A stretch of DNA of 31,809 nt, taken from positions 1-31,809 of the forward strand of contig QGUY01000009.1 in the NCBI GenBank assembly GCA_003242315.1, in the 5' to 3' direction. Under the pieces are notes generated by a model. It was not told where the DNA came from and did not search any database. It was given only the letters and a program-made list of their open reading frames with translations. This stretch comes from Bacteroidota bacterium (GTDB lineage: Bacteria; Bacteroidota; Bacteroidia; Cytophagales; Cyclobacteriaceae). Within the stretch, counting starts at the first letter, position 1, and the number at the start of each line of letters is the position of its first letter. The position numbers and the translations under genes were made by a program. Below are positions 24,631 through 31,809 of the stretch, piece after piece.

Positions 24631-26046
24631 TTAGTTGGTTGATGCTTGTGTCTTTTTTTCCTTGGCTGGCAGGGTGATCTTCCAGATGTGGGCGTCGTCG
24701 TTGCTATTTTCAATCACGTATACATCGTTCCCTATCATCACCGCGTCAGTAGGGCCCTCAAAACCTTCCACAATACGACGGCACCGAACGTGATAGTTGT
24801 CTATCTTTTCATCGTACTCCAGATCAAGGTGCATGAGGTCTGCTCCTTGCATCGTGAAGGGTCGCATGAGTACGCTCGTCCTTCCGTATGTCCAACTCAG
24901 GACAAACCCATCTTTATTGAACTCATCAGCAAGAACTCCGTCGACATCGAAGAACAATCCCAGCGGCGACCTGTGAGGCGTAAAGGTTCCGACCAGCACG
25001 CCGGTCGTGTCGGCATCCATCACCTTCCCCGTCTTTCGATCGCGATATTCATTTGCATCAGGTCCATGGTTCAGCACTGGGTTTGTAAATGGTTTCTTTG
25101 GCATCTTTGGGAATGTCGGATCGTTGCGGAAGTATCGCACACGCCAGGCGTGACTAAAAGGATTAATGAATGGATCGGTCTTTGGATCCGGCTGCCAGTC
25201 CTTGTATTGCTGTGGGTTTTCCACCATCCCCATAACCCATGGATAACCGTAGTGTCTTCCTTCGCGCAGCCAGAACATGTCTTCCGGGTGATCGTAATCG
25301 CCCGAGTTCGAAACAGCAAATAAATGACCCTCAGGCGAGAACGCCAGGTCATACGCGTTGCGAATCCCTTCCGCAAAGAGGTACCCGTTCTTCACCAGGA
25401 ACTCCTTGTCGTTCGGAAGAAACAAAGCTTCAACATCTACGGGAATGCGCAACACACAGGCTGTAAGGGCCTCGTCGCGCGAGTTGGGATACTCTCCGTC
25501 GTTATCCTGAACTTCGCCGTGGTCGGTGCGCGCGCCGCTGTTGACGAAAATGTATTTACCGTCAGGGCTGATCACCGTTCCGTTGAATCCGTGATCGAAT
25601 ATCGTCTTCGTGCTGCCAACGTCTTCTGTGATGAACCCTAAACTCCAGTCGCGCTTGCCATACCTGTTCAGCTTGCCTTTCATCATAATCCCCTTCGTCC
25701 CCTTTCCCCTGTTGACGGAAATATTGCCAACGAGGAAAAGTGTGCTGTCGAGAAACGACGCTCCCTGTAGCCTTGTAATTCCGTGGTCTGCCGCCGTGTA
25801 TTCCTTCACCAGGTAGCGGTTGCCCGCGAAATCCTCCGCCACGCGAATGATGTCGCCGGAAAATGTTGTGTAATAAAAGCTCTTTGTTACGGGATCCACC
25901 AGCAGGCGTACGGCATCGGGACCGATAGCCATGTAATGCGATATCTTAATGTCATCCCGGAGCGCCTTTGGAACACGTTGCGCTTTGAGTCCGGTTGTCA
26001 CGACCAGGGCAAACAATAAGCCCAGGTATCCACCAATTCGTATCAT
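24631..26046 (-). CDS. Exported PQQ-type sugar dehydrogenase-like beta-propeller
   Basis: The 471-residue protein resembles soluble glucose/sorbosone dehydrogenases (PQQ-dependent six-bladed propellers). A Sec signal (MIRIGGYLGLLFALVVTTGLKAQ) is followed by repeated blades. Family-like stretches are NGTVISPDGKYIFVNSGAR, EGIRNAYDLAFSPEGHLFAVSNSGDYDHPEDMFWL and REGRHYGYPWVMG. The start at 26046 is preceded by GGGGAG at a good distance and comes 1 bp after the cytochrome c stop. The adjacent cytochrome is a natural electron acceptor. I cannot confirm PQQ-binding residues, so a non-redox sugar lactone or scaffold propeller remains possible. Confidence 0.78.
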   Translation of the reverse strand: MIRIGGYLGLLFALVVTTGLKAQRVPKALRDDIKISHYMAIGPDAVRLLVDPVTKSFYYTTFSGDIIRVAEDFAGNRYLVKEYTAADHGITRLQGASFLDSTLFLVGNISVNRGKGTKGIMMKGKLNRYGKRDWSLGFITEDVGSTKTIFDHGFNGTVISPDGKYIFVNSGARTDHGEVQDNDGEYPNSRDEALTACVLRIPVDVEALFLPNDKEFLVKNGYLFAEGIRNAYDLAFSPEGHLFAVSNSGDYDHPEDMFWLREGRHYGYPWVMGMVENPQQYKDWQPDPKTDPFINPFSHAWRVRYFRNDPTFPKMPKKPFTNPVLNHGPDANEYRDRKTGKVMDADTTGVLVGTFTPHRSPLGLFFDVDGVLADEFNKDGFVLSWTYGRTSVLMRPFTMQGADLMHLDLEYDEKIDNYHVRCRRIVEGFEGPTDAVMIGNDVYVIENSNDDAHIWKITLPAKEKKTQASTN

Positions 26047-26047
26047 C

Positions 26048-26476
26048 TTACTCCCCTTCATCATTGGAAAGTACACGTATATATGCAACCAGCTCCCATC
26101 GTTGTTCTTCCGTCAGCAAATCACCGTACGGTGTCATGTTGCCTCTTCCCGTGGTTAGTTTCCAGTACAGCGCCCCGTCCGTTTGTCCCCGAACCTCCGG
26201 AGCATGTAAGTCGGCTGGCGGAATAGGAAATGAAGCACCCGCGGCGCCATCACCTCTACCCTTCTTGCCGTGACACGACCAGCAATAGAGATCGTAGCTT
26301 TCCTTTCCGCGTTCTATTGCAGCGGCATTTCCGACAAACGGATTCTTCAACGTATCAGTCCACGCGGGCGCCACCCATTTGCCCTCCTGTGATGATGGAG
26401 ATTGTTCAAACGAAAGACAAAACATTGCAGCAGCACCCAGCAACACCACACCCAACACCGACTTCCCTGTACTCAT
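26048..26476 (-). CDS. Small membrane-anchored c-type cytochrome
   Basis: The 142-residue protein has an N-terminal hydrophobic signal or anchor (about residues 6-22) and one cytochrome c domain. The heme motif is CWSCH in ESYDLYCWSCHGKKGRGDG, and the likely sixth ligand is Met in GNMTPYGDLLTEEQRWELVAYIR. It would carry electrons in the periplasm, probably from the neighbouring propeller dehydrogenase to the respiratory chain. The ATG at 26476 overlaps the amidohydrolase stop as ATGA, so expression is coupled. A Cys near residue 19 (AMFC) is a poor lipobox, so I favour a membrane anchor over a lipoprotein. Confidence 0.86.
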   Translation of the reverse strand: MSTGKSVLGVVLLGAAAMFCLSFEQSPSSQEGKWVAPAWTDTLKNPFVGNAAAIERGKESYDLYCWSCHGKKGRGDGAAGASFPIPPADLHAPEVRGQTDGALYWKLTTGRGNMTPYGDLLTEEQRWELVAYIRVLSNDEGE

Positions 26477-27705
26477 TGTTTGAAAGGTTTTGCTGCAAGG
26501 CCGTTGAGATCCCATGCAACTTCACCGTTGGCGATGGTAACCTGACACGTCAGCTTACGATCGCCGGGCATCCTGAAGCCACGAACATCAACAAAGCCGA
26601 AATTACCTCGATCCAAACTCAACACCACGACATCGGCGGGGGCTCCTACATCAAGGTTACCCAACTCTTCGCGGTGAATCACTTTTGCCGGAGTCCATGT
26701 TGCGCACGTAATGACTTCGTTGAGCGACATTCCGAGGTTGAGAAGCTTCGACATGATGTTGAGCATGTCCTTCATGCCCTTGTTCATACTTCCTGTGTGA
26801 AGGTCAGTACTGATAGAATTAGGTCTGAATCCTTGTTGAATGGCTGGGACGGCGATCTCGTAGGCGAAACTTCCGCCACCGTGGCCAACGTCAAAGATGA
26901 TTCCGCGCTGCTGAGCTTTGAGGACAAACGGTTCGAGTTTGCCATCCTTAACGATGGGCATTCTTCCCTTCACATACGCGAAGCAGTGCGTGAAGATGTC
27001 GCCGGGACGCAGCTTTTCCATAAACAACGTCTCCAGCGAAAGTGGCGGATCGCTTCCACCGAAGTCGACCATCACCGGGATACCCGCAAGCTTGCCGGCT
27101 TCAACAGCGCGTTCGGTAGGAATCCAGGTGTTACCCTCGAAGTGGGCGAGTTTAATGCCGACAACGTATTCTTTGTTTTCCTTTGCCACCTTGGCTGTCA
27201 TGACCGGGTCCATGTCTTCGATGTTTTGTTCGCGCTTGCCTCCGCTCATGCCGTTCCCAACAATGTTGAGGAATGACAGTACGCGTGTTGTCGAGTTATC
27301 GATGGTTTGCGCCTTGAACGTAGCAAAGTTCCTCCACCCTGCTCCTCCGACGTCAACGACGGTCGTTACTCCTGATCGCAAAGTGAATCCATCCGGTGGA
27401 AGCGCTGAGAAGCTGTTGCTGAGGTAGTGGCCAGGTTGAGTGCCAAAGAAATGATGGCCGTGAATGTCGATTAATCCCGGAACCACGTACATTCCGGACG
27501 CGTCAATAACCTGCGTCGCGGGTTGATTGATGGAAGGCGCAACCTGGACGATCTTCTTGTCGCGAATGGCTACATCCATAATACCATCACGTCCGTTTTT
27601 CGGATCGATCACATGGCCGTTCTTAATCAAAATGTCGAGTGTCTGCGCCTGCAGCTGAATGATTGTTGCGGCAAACGCGAACAACAAAAAGACTCCTTTT
27701 CTCAT
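26473..27705 (-). CDS. Secreted cog3964-type amidohydrolase/deacetylase
   Basis: This family (dihydroorotase-like metallohydrolases, EF_0837/AHA_3915 type) is known to sit beside SelA/DgaE-like genes, and from memory some characterised members remove acyl groups from alpha-substituted carboxylic acids. The 410 residues begin with a Sec signal (GVFLLFAFAATIIQLQAQ). Metal-site motifs are PGLIDIHGHHFFG (HxH), VVGIKLAHFEG (possible carboxylated Lys), DIFTHCFAYVKGR, FDVGHGGGSFAYE and ISTDLHTGSM (catalytic Asp). GNLDVGAPADVVVL is the usual superfamily C-terminal block. It is the first gene of the five-gene operon. The signal peptide is unusual for the family and moves the reaction to the periplasm. 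Deacylation of an N-acyl amino acid or amino-sugar acid is inference. Confidence 0.84.
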   Translation of the reverse strand: MRKGVFLLFAFAATIIQLQAQTLDILIKNGHVIDPKNGRDGIMDVAIRDKKIVQVAPSINQPATQVIDASGMYVVPGLIDIHGHHFFGTQPGHYLSNSFSALPPDGFTLRSGVTTVVDVGGAGWRNFATFKAQTIDNSTTRVLSFLNIVGNGMSGGKREQNIEDMDPVMTAKVAKENKEYVVGIKLAHFEGNTWIPTERAVEAGKLAGIPVMVDFGGSDPPLSLETLFMEKLRPGDIFTHCFAYVKGRMPIVKDGKLEPFVLKAQQRGIIFDVGHGGGSFAYEIAVPAIQQGFRPNSISTDLHTGSMNKGMKDMLNIMSKLLNLGMSLNEVITCATWTPAKVIHREELGNLDVGAPADVVVLSLDRGNFGFVDVRGFRMPGDRKLTCQVTIANGEVAWDLNGLAAKPFKQ

Positions 27706-27739
27706 GGTGATGGGTTTTCTACTTTCTGCGTGGCAGCAT

Positions 27740-27770
27740 CAAGATAGTGAGAAAAAAACCGCATCACCAA
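27740..27770 (-). promoter_or_regulatory. Possible promoter of the exported-enzyme operon
   Basis: On the minus strand TTG (27770-27768) and TATCTTG (27746-27740) are 21 bp apart. The -7 element is one T short of TAnnTTTG. It lies 34 bp before the amidohydrolase ATG. Confidence 0.4.
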
Positions 27771-27877
27771 GACTTTTTGTTGCGCGGCAAGCGTGACAGA
27801 ATTTTGTTTTGGGCCGGGAAAATGCACACGCAATTACACACCCATAGAAACGAGCGAACGATTCCACGACATACATC

Positions 27878-27982
27878 CCTTTGTGCTCTATGTGTTCACC
27901 TATTGTGCCCTATGGGGTTCAAAAATTCTAAAACTCCTTGAACCACATCGGGCACATAGTTTTAGCACATAGGACACAAAGG
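27878..27982. repeat. Long imperfect inverted repeat (about 48-bp arms)
   Basis: The left arm (27878-27925) starts CCTTTGTGCTCTATGTG and ends in GGTTCAAAAA. The right arm (27935-27982) is its imperfect reverse complement, reading CCTTTGTGTCCTATGTG on the minus strand. A 9-nt AT-rich loop separates them. It lies between the stop of the membrane-protein gene and the promoter of the exported-enzyme operon, and could end the lut transcript. Confidence 0.7.
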
Positions 27983-27987
27983 AGGAT

Positions 27988-28824
27988 TCAGTCAGTGACT
28001 CCTTTTCCCCGGAGATACCATGCAAGGAGCGACGTGCCAATCAACGTCATCACACCCATGATAATCGGGAGGCCGCTCATTGGCGCGAGATCATTCATGT
28101 ATAGCACAACACTGATGGTCGCAATCGTTAGATCCATGAGAATTGTGAAGGTCAGCGCGGCGGGAGCAAGCGTCAACGCGAACGGCATCCTTCTCAAAGA
28201 GAAAAGGCCAACGAGAAATAATCCCGGAAGGCACACAGAAAGATCCAGTACGTGCACAGGATTAGTGATCAGTCCGGCATCTGTAAGTGCGTTAGGTAAT
28301 GTTCTGTTGATGGAAGCGGGGATGACTTCCGAAAGCCACAAAAGATAAAATGCACCGGCAACAATCATCAGGTAATACGACACCCATGGTGTTGCCTTGT
28401 GGTCAGACTCGTGATAAGGTGGAAGCACAGTAGCGCTCTTTAGAAAATAGCCAAGAGCAAATAGCGACACGCCGAGCGCTAAACAGTACAGCAAAAACAA
28501 AATATTAAAGTGTATCGCGAAGCAGTAGATCACAAACGTGTACACGCAGTACGACACCACACCACCCCATATAAGAAAAGCCGCGTTCTTCGTCCTCGCA
28601 AAAAATGCGGTAAGCAGGAGTGCCGGCACAACGAAAAACAAATCGAAGCCGTCCTGGGCAACTGCCTGTGCATACCAGTTGGGCGATTCGCGACTGTAAA
28701 TGGAGCGCACGAGGAGTCCCGGTATGCTAATCGCACACACAAGACCCGCCAGAGCGATGGAAAACGCACGAACAATAGCTGCGTTGGGTTGCATAGCATC
28801 GGCTTGCACGCTCAAGTTGTGCAT
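27988..28824 (-). CDS. Polytopic membrane protein of unknown function
   Basis: I do not recognise the family. From the ATG at 28824 (preceded by AGGGTGG about 8 nt upstream; an upstream TTG at 28842 is less likely) the protein has 278 residues. About eight hydrophobic segments are visible, for example AAIVRAFSIALAGLVCAISI, DLFFVVPALLLTAFFA, ILFLLYCLALGVSLFALGYF and LPIIMGVMTLIGTSLLAWYL. A short loop with charged and His residues (PPYHESDHKATPW) lies near the middle. It is the last gene after lutB, lutC and the Ldh2-family gene on the same strand, with a 92-bp gap. It could be a transporter or sensor for the lut operon, but that is only position-based. No LctP or LldP permease similarity is seen. 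Confidence 0.7.
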   Translation of the reverse strand: MHNLSVQADAMQPNAAIVRAFSIALAGLVCAISIPGLLVRSIYSRESPNWYAQAVAQDGFDLFFVVPALLLTAFFARTKNAAFLIWGGVVSYCVYTFVIYCFAIHFNILFLLYCLALGVSLFALGYFLKSATVLPPYHESDHKATPWVSYYLMIVAGAFYLLWLSEVIPASINRTLPNALTDAGLITNPVHVLDLSVCLPGLFLVGLFSLRRMPFALTLAPAALTFTILMDLTIATISVVLYMNDLAPMSGLPIIMGVMTLIGTSLLAWYLRGKGVTD

Positions 28825-28916
28825 TCTGTCGCCACCCTGCAAGAGTCAAAGGGTATTTTGCCGAACGGTGATTCGGTAACTGGGGGCATAATGGCAGGGA
28901 ATAATACTCCATTCCC

Positions 28917-29990
28917 TCATCGGGATGCCAATGGCTCAGGAAACAACACACCGTACGCGTCACCGCATGCTTTCAACGCCGGGGGAATTGTCGGGTATAA
29001 TGATACTCCATCCCGTTTCTGTTTCTCGCGCAACTGAAAAGCCCTGGTGCCCGGCATCCGTACCGGATTGCCTAGGGGCCTCGATGCCAGACAAGCGTCG
29101 ATGAAGAACTTCATCTGCCTGTCAAACGCCTCACCCCCACCGAAGGCTCTTGGATCCATGATCTGGAGGAACACCGACGCGCCCCATTGGTTCGGGTTGT
29201 CGGCGCGACCATAGCCAGCCAATCCACTCGTGAGCGCCTCCACCAAAATGCCAAGCGCAAATCCTTTATACCCGGTGTCCATTCCTCCCAGTGGTAGAAT
29301 CGTCGCCGGCGGGTCCGTCACGAAAGCATTGGGGTCGTCCGTCACCTGTCCCTCGGGCGTCAGCAGCCATGGATGAGGCAGCTTCTTGCCCTCGTCACGC
29401 GTCCGCAGGACAAACGCGTTCGACGTTGTCGACATGCTGATATCAAAGATGATGGGATCACCATCTGTTGGTATACCTCCGGCAATGGGGTTTGGCGTAT
29501 ACACAGCATCAAGACCTCCGAAAGGAGCAACGGACTTGACCCGGGGATCACTCGACGACAACAGCATCAAGCAGCCCGCTCTTGCGATTCTCTCGGGATA
29601 AGCGGCCAGGCAAGCAATGTGATGACTTCTTCGAATAACCAGCGTACCTACGGGATGCGCGGCAATGCGATCCATCAGCAAGTCCATGGCTCTGTTGACA
29701 AGCCAGGGCCCCGGCAGATAGTTTCCATCCCAAACGACCACTGATCCGCGATCAGAAATAACGCTCGGTTCGCCGTCGCGTCTCATCTTGCCTTCCGCAA
29801 CTTCTTTCGCGTATGCCGGAAGGAGATGCAGGCCGTGAGTCGTGTGTCCCATCAGGTCTGCTTCCACCAAAGTTTCGGCAACGACGGATGCTTTACCTGA
29901 GTTAAGTCCGGCAGCTGACAACACGTCGTGCGCAAACCTGATAAGATCAGTATGAGAATAAACCATGGGCGAATGCATTGCGCCCCGCAT
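28917..29990 (-). CDS. Ldh2/malate dehydrogenase-family oxidoreductase (YlbC/ComC type)
   Basis: These NAD(P)-dependent enzymes oxidise 2-hydroxy acids such as lactate, malate, sulfolactate or ureidoglycolate and are unrelated to classical lactate dehydrogenase. The 357 residues carry the family motifs: VVAETLVEADLMGHTTHGLHLLPAYA with the active-site His, IRRSHHIACLAAYPERIARAGC, FGGLDAVYTPNPIAGGIPTDGDPIIFDISMS, and GYKGFALGILVEALTSGLAG. It starts 7 bp after the lutC stop, so it belongs to the lut unit. In-frame ATGs at 29978 and 29966 are also possible starts, and the latter gives a more typical MVYSHTDLIRFAHDVL N-terminus. A 2-hydroxy acid related to lactate is the likely substrate. Exact stereochemistry cannot be read. 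Confidence 0.87.
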   Translation of the reverse strand: MRGAMHSPMVYSHTDLIRFAHDVLSAAGLNSGKASVVAETLVEADLMGHTTHGLHLLPAYAKEVAEGKMRRDGEPSVISDRGSVVVWDGNYLPGPWLVNRAMDLLMDRIAAHPVGTLVIRRSHHIACLAAYPERIARAGCLMLLSSSDPRVKSVAPFGGLDAVYTPNPIAGGIPTDGDPIIFDISMSTTSNAFVLRTRDEGKKLPHPWLLTPEGQVTDDPNAFVTDPPATILPLGGMDTGYKGFALGILVEALTSGLAGYGRADNPNQWGASVFLQIMDPRAFGGGEAFDRQMKFFIDACLASRPLGNPVRMPGTRAFQLREKQKRDGVSLYPTIPPALKACGDAYGVLFPEPLASR

Positions 29991-29997
29991 TGAATGG

Positions 29998-30579
29998 CTA
30001 CGGCGTCAGTATCACCGACAGGCTACGGGGTCCGTGAGCGCCGATGACGAGCGACTGTTCAATGTCGGCCGTCTTAGAAGGCGCTGAGATAAAGACACCA
30101 TACCCTTCCCTGGCAACAGAAATGCGCGCATAGGCCTCATGCAGGGTAGCGACAATATCTCCTTCGCGGATGAGGATAGCAAGATTTTGCGCGATAAACG
30201 GAAGGACACGCTTAACAAGCCGTGATTCGCTCAACCATATTGCCGCATTTTCAGCGACACCTACCTCACCCTGCACTACGGCAAGATCCACATCCGCAAG
30301 GGTATGCGGATCATCTTCAGCACGCAATTCGCGGGAACCATCAATTCCGGTAACGGTCGAGATGATTTGATATGCGGAGGCATACTCCCGCGCGATGAGG
30401 GTCTTTGTTTCTTCGAGCCCCGACACTCGAAAGAATCTTCCACCATTTGTGACTACAGACGACTCGAACTGAGCAATAACGTCGCCGGTATGAGTCGGGG
30501 TTACATCGTAGGCAACCGGTCCTCCTCCGGCAGGCTTTGCGGCCCGGATGGCATCGAGTATTTTTTCGCGGCTACTCAT
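29998..30579 (-). CDS. lutC: L-lactate utilisation protein LutC (LUD domain)
   Basis: LutC is the third subunit of the LutABC lactate-oxidising complex in the cytoplasm. The 193 residues start with the family helix SSREKILDAIRAA and continue through the LUD domain: DVDLAVVQGEVGVAENAAIWL, LPFIAQNLAILIREGDIVATLHEAY, and FISAPSKTADIEQSLVIGAHGPRSLSVIL, the strongly conserved end. The start overlaps the lutB stop by 8 nt, so the two are translated together. lutA is not adjacent; the only lutA in the window is at 5827-6585. Confidence 0.9.
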   Translation of the reverse strand: MSSREKILDAIRAAKPAGGGPVAYDVTPTHTGDVIAQFESSVVTNGGRFFRVSGLEETKTLIAREYASAYQIISTVTGIDGSRELRAEDDPHTLADVDLAVVQGEVGVAENAAIWLSESRLVKRVLPFIAQNLAILIREGDIVATLHEAYARISVAREGYGVFISAPSKTADIEQSLVIGAHGPRSLSVILTP

Positions 30580-31809
30580 TCTTCTTCACATTTTTCATGT
30601 ACCAGTCGCGAAACGTTTCTTTGGCGATCGGAGGCAGTTCGCGCGACTTACCCCAGCTTGTTATTCGGGCTGGCAACAAAGGAAACAATGTGCGGGCCAC
30701 ACGCGCCGTAAACCGAAAGAGACCCGGTTTGGCAAACAACCTTCCGGCAGCCTTCATTATCAAGCGCTTGGATGGCGACTGCCCATGCGCTTCAGTGATA
30801 ACCTGCCTCCAGTTAAAAAGCTGTTCGTGGATATTAATCTTCACGGGACACACGTCGGTACACGAACCACATAGTGTTGACGCGAACGGCAGGGAACTAT
30901 AAGCTTTCAGGTCAAGGTTCGGTGAAAGTATGGAGCCGATTGGTCCCGGTACGGTAAAGCCATAACTGTATCCCCCGCTTCGACGGTACACCGGGCACGT
31001 ATTCATGCATGCTCCACACCGAATACATTTTAGCGAATTCCGAAAGTCCGGGCGTCCGAGCTGACGCGACCTTCCATTATCAACAAGGATTATGTAGAGG
31101 TGTCGGCCAGGCTCAGGTCGGTGGAAGTGCGACGTGTAGGAGGTGATGCTCTGCCCCGTGGCGCTCCTGGCGAGGAGGCGAAGAAACACGGCAAGATGCT
31201 CGGCGCGAGGAATGATCTTTTCGATACCCATGCTCGCGATGTGAACAGGTGCGAGGTGAACACCCATATCGGCATTGCCTTCGTTGGTGCATACCACGAA
31301 ACCACCGGTTTCGGCGACAGCAAAGTTCACGCCCGTTAACGCGGCATCCGCCTCAAGAAATTTCTGGCGCAGATGACCGCGGGCTGCTTCGGTCAGTTTT
31401 TGAGGGTCATCTTCACCGGCACGTGTACCGATCTTTTCGTGAAAGATGTCTCCGATTTCTTTCTTCTTCAGGTGGATAGCGGGCATCACGATGTGGCTTG
31501 GCGGCTGACCGAGGAATTGTACGATGCGTTCACCGAGGTCTGTGTCTACCACTTCAATGCCACTCTTCTCGAGAAATGGGTTAAGGTGGCACTCCTCGGT
31601 AAGGATGGATTTGCTCTTGACGAGCCGCCGCACCTTGTGCGTTTTGAGAATGTTCAGTACGTGTCGGTTGTGCTCTTCAGCGTCAACGGCCCAGAGCACC
31701 TTTACGCCGTTGGCTGTTGCCGCCTGTTCAAATTGAATGAGATAAGTATCGAGATTGGCTAAGACGTCATCCTTAATCGCGGACGCCGCATTGCGAAGGT
31801 CTTCCCAGT
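30572..31809 (-). CDS. lutB: L-lactate utilisation protein LutB, 5'-truncated by window edge
   Basis: LutB is the iron-sulfur subunit that links lactate oxidation to electron transfer. The frame is open from the stop at 30572 through the right edge. The GTG at 31699 is internal, since upstream codons still read family-like residues (WEDLRNAASAIKDDVLANLDTY). The LUD-like part contains EETG-type text as AVAETGGFVVCTNEGNADM and PRAEHLAVFLRLLARSATGQ. Two 4Fe-4S motifs follow: CIRCGACMNTCPVYRRSGG and CGSCTDVCPVKINIHEQL. About 412 residues are visible, against about 460-480 in the family, so some 50-70 are missing at the N-terminus. It heads the lutB-lutC-ldh2 unit. Confidence 0.92.
   Translation of the reverse strand, partial: WEDLRNAASAIKDDVLANLDTYLIQFEQAATANGVKVLWAVDAEEHNRHVLNILKTHKVRRLVKSKSILTEECHLNPFLEKSGIEVVDTDLGERIVQFLGQPPSHIVMPAIHLKKKEIGDIFHEKIGTRAGEDDPQKLTEAARGHLRQKFLEADAALTGVNFAVAETGGFVVCTNEGNADMGVHLAPVHIASMGIEKIIPRAEHLAVFLRLLARSATGQSITSYTSHFHRPEPGRHLYIILVDNGRSRQLGRPDFRNSLKCIRCGACMNTCPVYRRSGGYSYGFTVPGPIGSILSPNLDLKAYSSLPFASTLCGSCTDVCPVKINIHEQLFNWRQVITEAHGQSPSKRLIMKAAGRLFAKPGLFRFTARVARTLFPLLPARITSWGKSRELPPIAKETFRDWYMKNVKKNE

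Noticed and set aside
24646..25323. 225-residue plus-strand open frame opposite the propeller gene
   Set aside because: Antisense shadow of a conserved gene, with no supporting motif.
26230..27276. 348-residue plus-strand open frame opposite the amidohydrolase and cytochrome genes
   Set aside because: It spans two well-supported genes on the other strand, has no recognisable domain, and its composition looks like reverse-complement coding sequence.

Overview
The window looks like chromosome from a member of the Bacteroidota, most likely a Cytophagales-type soil or freshwater heterotroph. This is inferred from gene content and signals, since no rRNA or marker gene is present. The supporting signs are promoter-like TTTG/TAnnTTTG pairs upstream of several genes, the Bacteroidota-favoured families DUF5916 and DUF2911, the RhaI/RhaEW type of rhamnose pathway, and PadR plus orphan FtsX-type permease pairs. 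I see no phage, transposase, CRISPR, tRNA or rRNA. The content is almost entirely catabolic and secreted enzymes, with short palindromic or tandem repeats packed into the gaps between genes.

Layout. Positions 1-743 hold the 3' part of a sugar-phosphate nucleotidyltransferase. 790-5511 (minus) is a tight L-rhamnose catabolic operon (rhaEW, rhaI, rhaB; 3-bp gaps). It diverges across a 315-bp gap from lutA-hutI-hutG (5827-8785, plus), which joins a lactate-oxidation subunit to two histidine-degradation enzymes. 8895-10295 (minus) is a lipoprotein of the AGE epimerase family, divergent from a secreted M20 amidohydrolase (10506-11948). 12189-14678 (minus) carries a DUF2911-TPR protein and the cbpA/cbpM co-chaperone pair. 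14808-16976 is a DUF5916 outer-membrane protein. 17098-19729 is a two-subunit exported molybdenum hydroxylase (IorA/IorB type). 19838-22806 is a PadR regulator plus FtsX-like permease. 22952-27705 (minus) is a five-gene operon of exported enzymes. 27988-31809 (minus) is lutB-lutC, an Ldh2-family dehydrogenase and an unrecognised polytopic membrane protein; lutB runs off the right edge.

How the parts may work together. RhaI, RhaB and RhaEW should convert L-rhamnose to dihydroxyacetone phosphate and lactaldehyde, and the RhaW domain oxidises lactaldehyde to L-lactate. LutA (beside rha) and LutB/LutC (24 kb away) would then take lactate to pyruvate.

The most interesting unit is 22952-27705. It encodes a secreted cog3964-type amidohydrolase, a cytochrome c, a PQQ-type sugar dehydrogenase-like propeller, a Tat-exported RidA and a Tat-exported SelA/DgaE-like PLP enzyme. 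Together these could form a periplasmic oxidative route for N-acylated amino sugars or D-amino acids, ending in a 2-keto acid. The parts are seen in the sequence; the pathway is inference.
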